Below, one piece after another: positions 24,588-33,185 of a DNA stretch of 38,428 bases (the stretch's first letter is position 1; each line of letters begins with the position of its first letter). The notes under the pieces are model-generated. The model worked only from the letters and a program-made list of their open reading frames with translations. It ran no database searches and was not told where the DNA came from. The position numbers and the translations under genes are program-made. The DNA is from Rhodothermales bacterium (GTDB lineage: Bacteria > Bacteroidota > Rhodothermia > Rhodothermales > Bin80), in assembly GCA_022821385.1 (NCBI GenBank), contig JAJEDR010000034.1, positions 1 to 38,428 of the forward strand. The letters are read 5' to 3'.

Positions 24588-27350
24588 CTACATACTGAAT
24601 AATCCTCCACCAAGCGCGCTCAGGCGGTAGGAGAGCCGTAGCATAATATAGCGCCCCAGTGTTTCCGTGCGGCGCTCAGAGATAAAGCTTGCGGAATTAT
24701 TGAAGCTCACCCCCAGATTTTGGTTGAGCAGATCGTGGACTTCAAGCGTGATAGACGCACGTTCATTCATGAACAGGCGTTTAAGTGATACTCCGACTAG
24801 TGCTTTGTTTCTTACATCTCCAAATACACCCTGATCATAGGTTTGGTAGCGAAGATCAGCATTTATGGTCCAGCTAAAGGTTGGGTGCCAGCTCACGTCA
24901 AAGGTGTAGGAACTGTTGATATACTGCTGGTTGAGGTTTTTATTGATCGAGTAGTCGACATAATTGTAGGTTCCCCGAATCCCCGCCTCCAGTTCAATGA
25001 TATCCTGATTTCGGTTGGATATGGAAATGCCCAGTCCGTTGCGTATGATCTGGCTGGCATTTTCGACTGAGTTAATGAATTCTGACCCAGTAGACAGAGT
25101 CAGATTATTATTCAGTCTCACTTGAATGTCAAGTGGTCGGATGGGCACGCCCACACTTGCACGCATCTGAGTATTCCAGCCGGCATCGGAGTTAATTGCG
25201 CTGACGGTTTGACGGAGAGACGTATCAATTGAGCGGGTTGGCACAATTTGATTTCGGGTGTAGGTTGTGCGGAGATATGCAAAAATATTCAGGTAGGTCC
25301 ATGGATCGAAGGACTGAAAGGAACCAGACACTGTGTGACTGGTCTCGGGTTCGAGATCAGGGTTTCCTGAATATATCCGAAGTGGATCACGGTTATCAGA
25401 GAAAGGCTGCAGTTCCTGCAGCGTAGGTTCGCGCGTATCTGTTCCGTAGCGCACCTCCACGGTCTGATTTTCCTTTAATGTGCGTTTGTATTGTACTTCG
25501 GGGAGGATATGTGTATATCCAGCAGTTACGGCAGGTAAATTGTCATCCGAGGTACCATCAAGTTGTGAATGTTGCAAGTGGACTTGAAGTGTGAGCCATC
25601 CACGATCACTGTCTTTTGTCAGCCTGACTCCTGTCCTGTAATAGGTGTAGGTGCGTTCAAAGGCACGGCTAAGTTGAGAATTCAATTGACGGATGCGGTC
25701 TTTCGTATCGTAGAAGCGTTTATCCTCCTCTCGTCGTGAAAAGTCCCGTTCTCCGAAGGTCAAGATTGAAAAACCATTGTCCATGGGATGCGTCAAGGAC
25801 ACTCGGAGGTCGGCCCCCTCAGTTCTTCCGAACTGGTCCTGATCCTGCTGGATCTCTTCCCAGGTCATAATATTTCCTGTCCTAGCTAGACCCGTACGGG
25901 TGAGTAATTCTGCAAGCTCATCACTGTCGGATAACGTAAGGCCGGCCGTTGCAACCAGACTGGTTCCACTATCTGAGAGTCTTTTCCTCCAGGTGAGTGA
26001 TCCAGATCCGTTGATCCTGGTGTTTTCTGAATCAACAGCACTCTGGGCCTCATTGAGCAGCAGCTGCTGATGGCCGAAGGTCTGCTGTACTCCTGTCTGC
26101 GCAAGGCCCGACGAGCTCCATCTCACAGTGCTGCGGGCCCGAATTCGATGGCCGGGTGAGAATTGAACCTGTGCGTTGAGGTTTACTCTATGTCCTAGAT
26201 TATCTGTGTTAACCGTTGAAAAGCCATCACCGAAAGCGGACACATTCTGACCCGCAAGCTCGTGGCGCTGCTCGGTACTGTTTTGCTGCTGATCCTGCTT
26301 ATCAAAGGAATAACTGCCGCGCAAATAATTATTGTCCGAGAAATCATGACCGGCATTCAGTCCCAAAGTAATGGACTCCGAAAATCCGCCGCCACCACCT
26401 GAACCCAGGCTGCCGAGCATGGAAGGAGATATGAAGGTTTTACCACCACTTGCCATCATGAGGCCTACAATGTCTTCGACACCAATACCGGACCGTCCCA
26501 CATTATTAGCATTACCGAGAAGAGAAAGTTGGGTGTTTGGCGAAAAGCGCATGAGATTTATGCGGGTAGCATAACGCCCGCCTGGAGTTTGCTCTCCTCC
26601 GATAGCTCCCGTCAGATTACCCATCAGGCCCTGTTTGGCATCTTCTTTGAGCAGAAGATCGATTGTCTTCTCCTCTTGTCCGTCTGGTACACCGGTGAAC
26701 TCTGCCTGATCACTGTCCTTGTCGTACACCTGCACTTTATCTACTGCCTCTGCGGGCAGGTTTTTGGTGACAACTGATGGGGTATCAGCGAAGAACTCTT
26801 TGCCATCAACCAGAACATTCTCAACAGTCTCCCCCTGGGCTTTGATGGAGCCGTCTGCCTCCACTTCTATGCCCGGTAGGCGTCTCAGTAAATCTTCAAC
26901 TGCATCATTGGGACGCACTGTGAACGCATTGGCATTGTACTCCAGTGTATCACGCTTAACGACAAAGGGGATATGGTCAGCGCTGACCATGACCTCTCCC
27001 AACTCCTCAACAAGCGGAGGCATGGTTAGCTTGCCGACATCAAGATCCTCGTCAAGCAGTGCAATATCCTCACGCAGAGTGGAGAAGCCGACGAATGTGA
27101 TTTGGAGGATATACTCGTCCGGCAAAACTCGCCTCAGTCTGAACGTACCATCTGACGCCGTTGTGGTGAATTTGGTTAGTACCGAATCCGTACGGGTGAG
27201 CAGCACCACCGTAGCACTTGGCAACGGGAGTTCTTCGTCATCAACTACGCTGCCGCTCACATCAAAACGATCAGTCTGTGCCGCGGTGGCTGGGGCCAAC
27301 AGTAAAAGAAACAGTATCGTACTTGTAAGGACATGGAATCGCGTGTGCAT
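24588..27350 (-). CDS. Outer-membrane TonB-receptor-like beta-barrel protein with carboxypeptidase-like N-terminal domain
   Basis: The 920-residue product has a signal peptide (MHTRFHVLTSTILFLLLLAP). A carboxypeptidase-regulatory-like Ig fold follows at about 28-115 (VSGSVVDDEELPLPSATVVL, DGTFRLRRVLP). A plug domain comes next (AVEDLLRRLPGIEVEADGSI, NVLVDGKEFF), and then a long barrel rich in alternating aromatic strands that ends in the aromatic-poor ALGGGLFSM. A glycine-rich loop (GSLGSGGGGGFSES) sits near 320. I see no clear TonB box. Such proteins import or bind ligands at the outer membrane. The GLPGLI gene ends one base before its ATG, so the two are one operon. The N-terminal extension from 27428 is rejected because the signal peptide starts at 27350. 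Confidence 0.85.
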   Translation of the reverse strand: MHTRFHVLTSTILFLLLLAPATAAQTDRFDVSGSVVDDEELPLPSATVVLLTRTDSVLTKFTTTASDGTFRLRRVLPDEYILQITFVGFSTLREDIALLDEDLDVGKLTMPPLVEELGEVMVSADHIPFVVKRDTLEYNANAFTVRPNDAVEDLLRRLPGIEVEADGSIKAQGETVENVLVDGKEFFADTPSVVTKNLPAEAVDKVQVYDKDSDQAEFTGVPDGQEEKTIDLLLKEDAKQGLMGNLTGAIGGEQTPGGRYATRINLMRFSPNTQLSLLGNANNVGRSGIGVEDIVGLMMASGGKTFISPSMLGSLGSGGGGGFSESITLGLNAGHDFSDNNYLRGSYSFDKQDQQQNSTEQRHELAGQNVSAFGDGFSTVNTDNLGHRVNLNAQVQFSPGHRIRARSTVRWSSSGLAQTGVQQTFGHQQLLLNEAQSAVDSENTRINGSGSLTWRKRLSDSGTSLVATAGLTLSDSDELAELLTRTGLARTGNIMTWEEIQQDQDQFGRTEGADLRVSLTHPMDNGFSILTFGERDFSRREEDKRFYDTKDRIRQLNSQLSRAFERTYTYYRTGVRLTKDSDRGWLTLQVHLQHSQLDGTSDDNLPAVTAGYTHILPEVQYKRTLKENQTVEVRYGTDTREPTLQELQPFSDNRDPLRIYSGNPDLEPETSHTVSGSFQSFDPWTYLNIFAYLRTTYTRNQIVPTRSIDTSLRQTVSAINSDAGWNTQMRASVGVPIRPLDIQVRLNNNLTLSTGSEFINSVENASQIIRNGLGISISNRNQDIIELEAGIRGTYNYVDYSINKNLNQQYINSSYTFDVSWHPTFSWTINADLRYQTYDQGVFGDVRNKALVGVSLKRLFMNERASITLEVHDLLNQNLGVSFNNSASFISERRTETLGRYIMLRLSYRLSALGGGLFSM

Positions 27351-27351
27351 G

Positions 27352-28161
27352 CTAGTTTCCGCGGATAATAACTTGATTAACTCTTCTTGATACTCGTTCC
27401 TCCATCCGATCCTGCACGAGTTTTTCAAACTCTTCCTGAGTCACAGGCCGGCCTTTATCGGGCACGGTAATTTCTATTTCGGTATCAAGCGTGATGGAAG
27501 TGGCTTCATAGAGTTTACTCCCATCATCAATAGACAGCATAAGAATCAGGCCGGGTAACCCCCCATAGTTATCTGGACCAAAGGGAGCGGAGATCTCAGG
27601 TGCAAACCACGCCTCCACCGATACGGTGTCCATTGTGGCAGTTGCTTTCATGACCTGTCGATCAAGGAGCATTCCCTCTTCTCCCGTCAATTTCCAGGCC
27701 AGTTCGGGTAGTTCCCCGGTTACCAAAAAGTCACGAGTAAGAAATTTGTAATGATTCGTATAGGTTCCTTCATCCAGGTTTCCCACAGAGGCGATCAACT
27801 GGGGGGCGCCTAAACTGCCCGAACCTGAAGAACCGGCAAACGAGATCATTACATTCACATCCCCGCCTGCACTCTCAAACCTAGAATTGTTTGCGCCTTC
27901 CGCCTCCTCCTCAAGAAGGCGCATACTGCTCAGGGTTTCGTTGAAATCCATCACGTAGGAAGTAGTAACCGAACTTGGTATCATGTCCTTGAACTGTTCC
28001 ATGAGCTGGTCCATCTCGGGAGGCAGCTCAAAATCCAGAACAACTGTATGCGTATACGTCACCGTGCCAGACTGGGCTGCGGCATGCTGTGAGGGATGTA
28101 CTGCAAAGGCCATCGTAGCCAAGAACAGGAGCGATAAGAGTCTAGGGGAAGAACGAATCAT
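27352..28161 (-). CDS. GLPGLI family protein (copy C)
   Basis: The 269-residue product has a signal peptide (MIRSSPRLLSLLFLATMAFA, cleaved near HAAAQ). A beta-rich body follows with SGTVTYTHTVVLDFELPPEM, the family block GLPGLILMLSIDDGSKLY and a C-terminal ITVPDKGRPVTQEEFEKLVQ. The biochemical role of GLPGLI proteins is not established as far as I know; their genes commonly sit next to outer-membrane receptor genes. Here the stop is separated from the receptor ATG by one base, implying a joint function in the envelope. ATG at 28161 is chosen by the signal peptide. It is clearly more diverged from the two paralogues to the right than they are from each other. Confidence 0.83.
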   Translation of the reverse strand: MIRSSPRLLSLLFLATMAFAVHPSQHAAAQSGTVTYTHTVVLDFELPPEMDQLMEQFKDMIPSSVTTSYVMDFNETLSSMRLLEEEAEGANNSRFESAGGDVNVMISFAGSSGSGSLGAPQLIASVGNLDEGTYTNHYKFLTRDFLVTGELPELAWKLTGEEGMLLDRQVMKATATMDTVSVEAWFAPEISAPFGPDNYGGLPGLILMLSIDDGSKLYEATSITLDTEIEITVPDKGRPVTQEEFEKLVQDRMEERVSRRVNQVIIRGN

Positions 28162-28748
28162 TGATAAATGGCAGGTCGATAACGGATATGTGGGGCAAGC
28201 ATATTCGTACAGAAGAAGGTGCAGACGAAGAACCTCCACCGTGAAATTGCTACGAACATCCTCGCTCATAGGTTGCAAGTTATTACAGAAAAAGAAACCC
28301 CAGATCTAGAATCCAGGAAGTTTCCAGAGTTCACCAACCCTTCAACGGTTGTGGTTTCCTAGATATTGTTTGTGTACGCTCTGAGGTGGATCGCTCAAAG
28401 CGAATCGCATTACGAGCTCCCTGAAGGCGTCGATCAAACATGTATGCAATCTTCATCCCTAGTTCATCGGAGTCGGTTACACATTTACCAGTATCAAGAG
28501 GAGGTACATGCTTCGGCGAATGAATAGCATCAAGGATGATGTTGAACTCCTCACGCATCCGCCAGACAATGGTGCCTCGAGCACCGGCAGGGAGATTTGG
28601 AAGGTACCCTTGGGTTCAGATAGTTCGGACAAGGAGCAGCGGCAGGCTTCAGTGTAACGTTCCCCTTAAACGTTGGGCTTATATCCTATGCTCCATCGCG
28701 AAAAATGTGTTGCGTGCTGACTCACATCAAGCTTGGGATCACCCGAAC
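28162..28748. other. Spacer between GLPGLI genes, right part belongs to a duplicated segment
   Basis: No coding region is supported. From about 28480 rightwards the sequence is the partner of 31741-32014. Shared stretches include cttcggcgaatgaatagcat with tgtttcggtgaatgaacaga, and actcacatcaagcttgggat with actcacatcaagctcgagat. The left part (28162-28480) shows nothing I can support except the presumed promoter region of the GLPGLI-receptor operon. Confidence 0.5.
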
Positions 28749-29950
28749 CTACGGCACAAACTGGACACCTTCACCAATTCTCTCCCTTAAGGTCTCCATT
28801 CTCTCTCTCATGATCTTCATGTACTCCTCCCGTGTTACCGAAATGCCGATTGGCGGGGTGATCGGTTCCTCAAGGCCTTCTTTGAGACTTTTGGCAACAA
28901 TACTCACTTTCCCGGAGTAAGGGTGCGACACCACAGTGTCTATTGATAACAAGAGGCCCGGAAGGCCAAAAAACTGATTTGGTCCGGCAGGCGATGCAAT
29001 GCCGGGCGCATACCATGCCACGGCCCCGAGAGAATCCGAAATAAACTCCGCCTTCTTCACTGCGTGGTCAAGAATAGTACTGTCAGCATCAACAAGTACC
29101 CATTCAAGAGTTTGATTTTGAAATTCTTCCGTAACCACATAGGGTACGCTCTCACCAATACCGGGAAACCTAGTTATTGTCATCTGTTCTTCATAATCAA
29201 AAAAAGCGGTCACGCCCATAGTGTTGTCAAAACTTCCAAAAGGGCTGACGTTGGGGATGGGATTAGACAGGCCAGAAAACACCATCTCCATAAGAGCTTG
29301 TGTACCTCTGTAATGTAACAGCATTGTAGTTGTATCCCGCCTGTTCGGCATATCCTCAAATGTTTTGGCCATCCGTGCGACCATTGCCGAATCCAACTCC
29401 ATACCCTCGGGCAGATTGGCCATGACCGTTTCCAAATCCACTTTCACTTCGGTTATTACGGAGTACTCAACCGTCCCTTCATCCTGTGCGAGAAGTGTAA
29501 TGGGGCTTAGGAAAGCGAATAATAGAATCAGATAACGCATTGGTTTGAATGATGAACCTGTTGAAGTGGCGTTTTCGGAGGTTGGAGTCAAGAAGTTTGT
29601 TCGCATGATTTCGGTTAATAATCCTAGATGTCGCCGGACCACCAGCGCCAAGTTGCCGTTGTTTCCTTCGAATATACCTGATCGTCTTCAATCGGGTGTC
29701 CTATCATGGATTTTATGCAATAATCGTATGATTATGAGCATACCTTCCCCAGAAAACCTCCCCAACTGGTAGCACGAAACCTGCAATACGGCACCGAGAG
29801 GCCAGATTCAGAGCAGCCACGCATCAGCTGATCCAGGGTGAGTGCAGGACTCTGAACATCAGATGACAGGTCACTTTCAGGTACCGACACATGTAAGTTT
29901 GGTCTGCCAAACCCATCCGCAGGCCGTCCGAAACCCGTTTCACCGTGGTG
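28480..29950. repeat. Segmental duplication, copy A
   Basis: This segment contains GLPGLI copy A, its downstream non-coding DNA, its leader and a transposase remnant. The same order recurs at 31741-33185 in the same orientation. Matching non-coding landmarks include ttgccgttgtttccttcgaa with ttgccgttgtttctctcaca, and gaaacccgtttcaccg with gaaagcccgtttcatcaccg. The similarity continues well outside the genes, so the whole block was copied as DNA. Confidence 0.8.
28749..29540 (-). CDS. GLPGLI family protein (copy A)
   Basis: The 263-residue product has a signal peptide (MRYLILLFAFLSPITLLAQ), then DEGTVEYSVITEVKVDLETV, SFDNTMGVTAFFDY, a hydrophobic ligand-like stretch VAWYAPGIASPAGPNQFF, and the defining GLPGLLLSI. 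The C-terminus is PIGISVTREEYMKIMRERME. The role is unknown; it is predicted to be periplasmic or outer-membrane associated. ATG at 29540 fits the signal peptide exactly. A second in-frame ATG at 29606 would add 22 residues, and the matching codon is the only start available in copy B. It lacks an adjacent receptor gene, unlike copy C. Confidence 0.83.
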   Translation of the reverse strand: MRYLILLFAFLSPITLLAQDEGTVEYSVITEVKVDLETVMANLPEGMELDSAMVARMAKTFEDMPNRRDTTTMLLHYRGTQALMEMVFSGLSNPIPNVSPFGSFDNTMGVTAFFDYEEQMTITRFPGIGESVPYVVTEEFQNQTLEWVLVDADSTILDHAVKKAEFISDSLGAVAWYAPGIASPAGPNQFFGLPGLLLSIDTVVSHPYSGKVSIVAKSLKEGLEEPITPPIGISVTREEYMKIMRERMETLRERIGEGVQFVP

Positions 29951-29958
29951 GGGACCTT
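29820..29958 (-). pseudogene. DDE transposase remnant (C-terminal piece) beside copy A
   Basis: The minus-strand frame reads PTTVKRVSDGLRMGLADQ, then YLKVTCHLMFRVL, then after a frameshift LTLDQLMRG. This corresponds to the C-terminal pattern of IS4/IS5-superfamily DDE transposases (ERxxVxRxxGxLKDEFG ... HLMFxVLALTxDQL). It is a short, frameshifted fragment without an N-terminus or catalytic D/E positions. The same piece is better preserved at 33043-33407. Confidence 0.6.
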
Positions 29959-29995
29959 CACCGCACCTAGCACCGCGGTGCGTGTCCGTGTGGGC

Positions 29996-31342
29996 TTAGC
30001 CGTCGGCTTCTGCACTCGCCAACGCGTCACGCACGGACGCGGCTAGATCGCGCTTGCATTCCGCCAGATGAGTCACCAGAGAAGAATGGCGCTTCCGCAG
30101 CCGTGAGTACGTGATTATCTGACGCGTGGACCGATAGATTTCGCTCCAGCGAAGCAGTGCGTACGCACAGGCTGGAGCGGCAAGCAGCAGCCCCACACCC
30201 CACCCGAAACCGATTCCGATTGCTACAACAACCGACGCAATTACCCACCAAATGACCATCATGACTGCCCCGCTGAGGAGCTTCATGGTGCCGACCTGGG
30301 TCCGGTCGTCAGGCAGTGCGCGGCGCGTTACAATGCCCGAGAGCCGATAGGGCGGCCAGCTCAACACCGTTCCCACTATCGCTGGGAAGAGCAGGACAGA
30401 GAGCCACACAGCGCGGCGCACCATGCGCTGCCACGTAATGAGAGTTAATTCGAGTTTCCAGGGATCTGAAACTCCAGCCGCCTGCAACAGGTAGCTGTAC
30501 TGATTTGCAAGCTTCTTTATCTCTTCCACCCGCTCAGGATCGCGCATGCTCAGGTTGCTGTACGCGGACAGCAGCCGTGAGGACCAGTTAAGCTGCCAGG
30601 CCAGATCCTTCGCCCGTTCCTTGGGAGCGGTCCACGCGGCCAGAATTGGCATGACGCTTAGCAAGCGTGCAGACTCCGCCTGCAAGACATTCTTGTCCAG
30701 ACCGCGCTCGATTTCGACTGTCAGGACCCGTACCGCGTCCCGCGCATCCTCCGTATACTGCTTTTGGTAGGCATCGACCCCTTGCGCTTCGCCAACGGAC
30801 AGCGCGGCACGAGTGCGGAAGCGAGTCATGCGCTCATACCAGATCCCAACTGGCAGTACGACCACTCCGCTCTTCCAGTCCGCAGCTTCGGCAGTTGTAA
30901 GAGCAATGCGTGCCGCACCGCTGCGCAAGGGCAGCAACTGCGGCGCATCATGTGAAACGCCCTCGGGAAATAATGCCATGGGTTGTCCTTGGCGTAAAAG
31001 CTCACGACACCGGGCAAAAGTAGCTTCATTACGTGCGGACATATCTTCCGAATCCATGGCCCCGCCGGGCTTGCCGATGTCCCTGGGGCGGCAAATCGGC
31101 AATGCACCGAACCGGCTAGCAGCCCATCGTTGAAAGGGGTTTGCGAAAATTGTGCTTTTGGCAAGAAAGGTGATAGGCCGCCCGCACACTGCCATAAGCA
31201 GAACTGGATCGAGCACCTTGTTCGGATGATTGAGCACAAAGATGACGGGGCCATCCTTGGGAAGTGTGCCGTGTACCTCAATTCCTTTATAGAAGAGTCG
31301 CACAATGCGAAAGATCAGATATTGGAACAGCCGACCAATCAT
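29996..31342 (-). CDS. PlsC-family (1-acyl-glycerol-3-phosphate type) acyltransferase with C-terminal membrane domain
   Basis: The 448-residue product begins MIGRLFQYLIFRIVRLFYKG and carries the acyltransferase blocks FVLNHPNKVLDP near 37 (an H-x5-D spacing, seen in the NHPNxxxDP subfamily, in place of H-x4-D), FGALPICRPRDIGK, and LFPEGVSHDAP near 128. A helical linker follows. Two or three membrane segments then appear (VWLSVLLFPAIVGTVL near 315, VMMVIWWVIASVVVAIGI and VGLLLAAPACAYALL near 365-405), with a basic tail. It should acylate a lysophospholipid or similar glycerol lipid at the inner membrane. ATG at 31342 is preferred over an in-frame GTG at 31450. It lies exactly between the two duplicated segments. 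Confidence 0.85.
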   Translation of the reverse strand: MIGRLFQYLIFRIVRLFYKGIEVHGTLPKDGPVIFVLNHPNKVLDPVLLMAVCGRPITFLAKSTIFANPFQRWAASRFGALPICRPRDIGKPGGAMDSEDMSARNEATFARCRELLRQGQPMALFPEGVSHDAPQLLPLRSGAARIALTTAEAADWKSGVVVLPVGIWYERMTRFRTRAALSVGEAQGVDAYQKQYTEDARDAVRVLTVEIERGLDKNVLQAESARLLSVMPILAAWTAPKERAKDLAWQLNWSSRLLSAYSNLSMRDPERVEEIKKLANQYSYLLQAAGVSDPWKLELTLITWQRMVRRAVWLSVLLFPAIVGTVLSWPPYRLSGIVTRRALPDDRTQVGTMKLLSGAVMMVIWWVIASVVVAIGIGFGWGVGLLLAAPACAYALLRWSEIYRSTRQIITYSRLRKRHSSLVTHLAECKRDLAASVRDALASAEADG

Positions 31343-31740
31343 ATTCTTACCCGTCTTAATCAGACTGCCCAACGCCCATTGCCTCAAGGCGGCCACCACC
31401 TGTCCATGCAATTGCCAGTTCGTCGCCACAATTTCCCGAATGCGCTCCACGCAAGTACGCGATCTCTCTCCAATCCTGATGAATTTTCCGGGTCAACTTT
31501 CGGTTTATTGGTCCGCATCGCTCGGGATCAGTGGCCCATATGGTCGGAACATGCACATAGGGGCTGGACGGTTTAATACTGGAAATCAATTCCGATAATC
31601 GAGGTAGATGAGAGTTCATAACTTGCATTCTGCGGTTGTCTTCTGGCAAAGTTCAAGTCGCTAGCCACAATAGTTCCGGTAGAACCCCCACAATTTAACT
31701 GTCGCCGCCCTCATTTTTGACTGTCGCCAAACAATTGTTT
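31343..31740. other. Spacer upstream of the acyltransferase gene
   Basis: No gene is supported. The acyltransferase frame stays open to 31450 (GTG), and another minus-strand frame (31356-31649) overlaps it, but neither shows a signal peptide or known domain. Two copies of actgtcgcc occur at about 31698 and 31720 beside the boundary of the right-hand duplicate; they could be the end of a lost mobile element. Confidence 0.4.
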
Positions 31741-33185
31741 ACACCTGCACCAGTGTCAAGAAGAAACGAGTGTTTCGGTGAATGAACAGAATCCAAGATG
31801 ATGTGAACCCATCATGCACTTGCCAAGTACCGTTGCTTGTCTCGGACACTGGCAGGGGGGGAGTAGGGATCAGCTGTGCGTTTAGTCAACTCAGGCGAGG
31901 AGCAGTGCAGGCTTCAGCACTTATGTCCCTCGCGAACGGTCGGCCTGTATTCCAACCGTCATAGCAAAAGATGTGCTGGATCCAGACTCACATCAAGCTC
32001 GAGATCCCCCAAAGCTACGGCACAAACTGGACATCTCCTCCAACTTTCTCCATCATGATCTTCATGTACTCCTCCTGTGTTACTGAGATGCCTACCGGCG
32101 GGGTGATCGGTTCCTCGAGGCCTTCATCTAGACTATTAGCTACAAAGCTCATTTTCATGGACATATTTTGCGATATCATGGCGTCTACCGATAATGGCAG
32201 ACCAGGAAGGCCTCCAAACTGATCTGGTCCGGCAGTCGTAGCAATACCGGGTGCATACCATGCTACGACCTCGAGAGAATCCGAAACAAACTCCGCCTTC
32301 TTCACCGCGTGATCAAGAATCGTGCTGTCAACATCAACAAGCACCCAGTCAAGCTTTTGAATTTCTTCCGACATCACATAGGGCACGCTTTCACCCATAC
32401 TGGGCATTTTGCTTGCTTTCGTCTGCTCATGAAAATCGACAAACACGGTCATTCCCATGTTATTGTCAAAACTTCCAAAGGGGCTGACGTTGGGGCGGGA
32501 GCTAGGCAGTTCAGGTATCACCATCTCCATAAGAGCTTGCGCACCACTGTAATGCAACATCACAGTAATAGTAACCCGCTGGTTCTGCATCTGCTCGAAT
32601 TGTTGCGCCATCTGTGCGACCATTGCCGAATCTAACTGCATGCCTTCTGGCAGATTGGCCATGACCGTTTCCATATCCATCTTCACTTCGGTTGTCATGG
32701 AGTACTCAACCGTCCCTTCATCCTGTGCAAAAAGTGTGACGGGGCTTAGGATAGCTAAAAGCGGAATCAGATAGCGTATTGGTTTGAATAATGAACCTCT
32801 TGCAGGATTATTTTCGGAGGTTGGATTCAAGTAGCGTTCTTGCATGATTTCGGTGAATAATCTTGAATATCGCGATGCAAGCGGCATCACGTTGCCGTTG
32901 TTTCTCTCACAATATACGTGATTGTCTTCAATGGGGACACGATGGATCTTGCCCAAAATCCGTAGGGTATGCGAAAGCCTATCCCAGAACACCTGCCCGA
33001 CAGAAAACTCAAAACCTGCAGTCCGGCACTGCGAGGCACGATTCAGAGCAGCATATACTTCAGTTGATCCAACGTGAGTGCAAGCCGCCAGACATCAAAC
33101 GGCAGGTCGTTATCAGGTGTCTACACGTCTAAGATTTGTCGGCTAAACTCATCCTTGAGCTGTCCGAAAGCCCGTTTCATCACCG
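31741..33185. repeat. Segmental duplication, copy B
   Basis: This is a direct repeat of 28480-29950, containing GLPGLI copy B, non-coding flanks and the transposase remnant. Both copies end their GLPGLI gene with the same GTGCCGTAG. Diverged positions are spread through coding and non-coding parts, so the duplication is not recent. The unique DNA between the copies (29951-31740) holds the PlsC-type gene. Confidence 0.8.
32015..32845 (-). CDS. GLPGLI family protein (copy B), ancestral start codon changed to ATA
   Basis: The 276-residue product is a paralogue of copy A, about two-thirds identical by eye over the mature part, with TVEYSMTTEVKMDMETVMAN, PNVSPFGSFDNNMGMTVFVD and QFGGLPGLPLSVDA. 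Where copy A starts with ATG (MRYLIL...) copy B has ATA (IRYLIP...). The nearest usable start is the ATG at 32845, giving an N-region MQERYLNPTSENNPARGSLF before the hydrophobic core; this still looks like a signal peptide with a long polar start. The GLPGLI motif ends in P (GLPGLP). The reading frame is otherwise intact, so the gene may be functional. Confidence 0.78.
   Translation of the reverse strand: MQERYLNPTSENNPARGSLFKPIRYLIPLLAILSPVTLFAQDEGTVEYSMTTEVKMDMETVMANLPEGMQLDSAMVAQMAQQFEQMQNQRVTITVMLHYSGAQALMEMVIPELPSSRPNVSPFGSFDNNMGMTVFVDFHEQTKASKMPSMGESVPYVMSEEIQKLDWVLVDVDSTILDHAVKKAEFVSDSLEVVAWYAPGIATTAGPDQFGGLPGLPLSVDAMISQNMSMKMSFVANSLDEGLEEPITPPVGISVTQEEYMKIMMEKVGGDVQFVP

Noticed and set aside
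26719..27390. 223-codon plus-strand frame opposite the receptor gene
   Set aside because: It is low in complexity and antisense to a clear signal peptide, carboxypeptidase-like domain and plug.
31356..31649. Minus-strand 97-codon frame upstream of the acyltransferase
   Set aside because: It overlaps the acyltransferase 5' region in another frame and shows no signal peptide, domain or conserved block I recognise.
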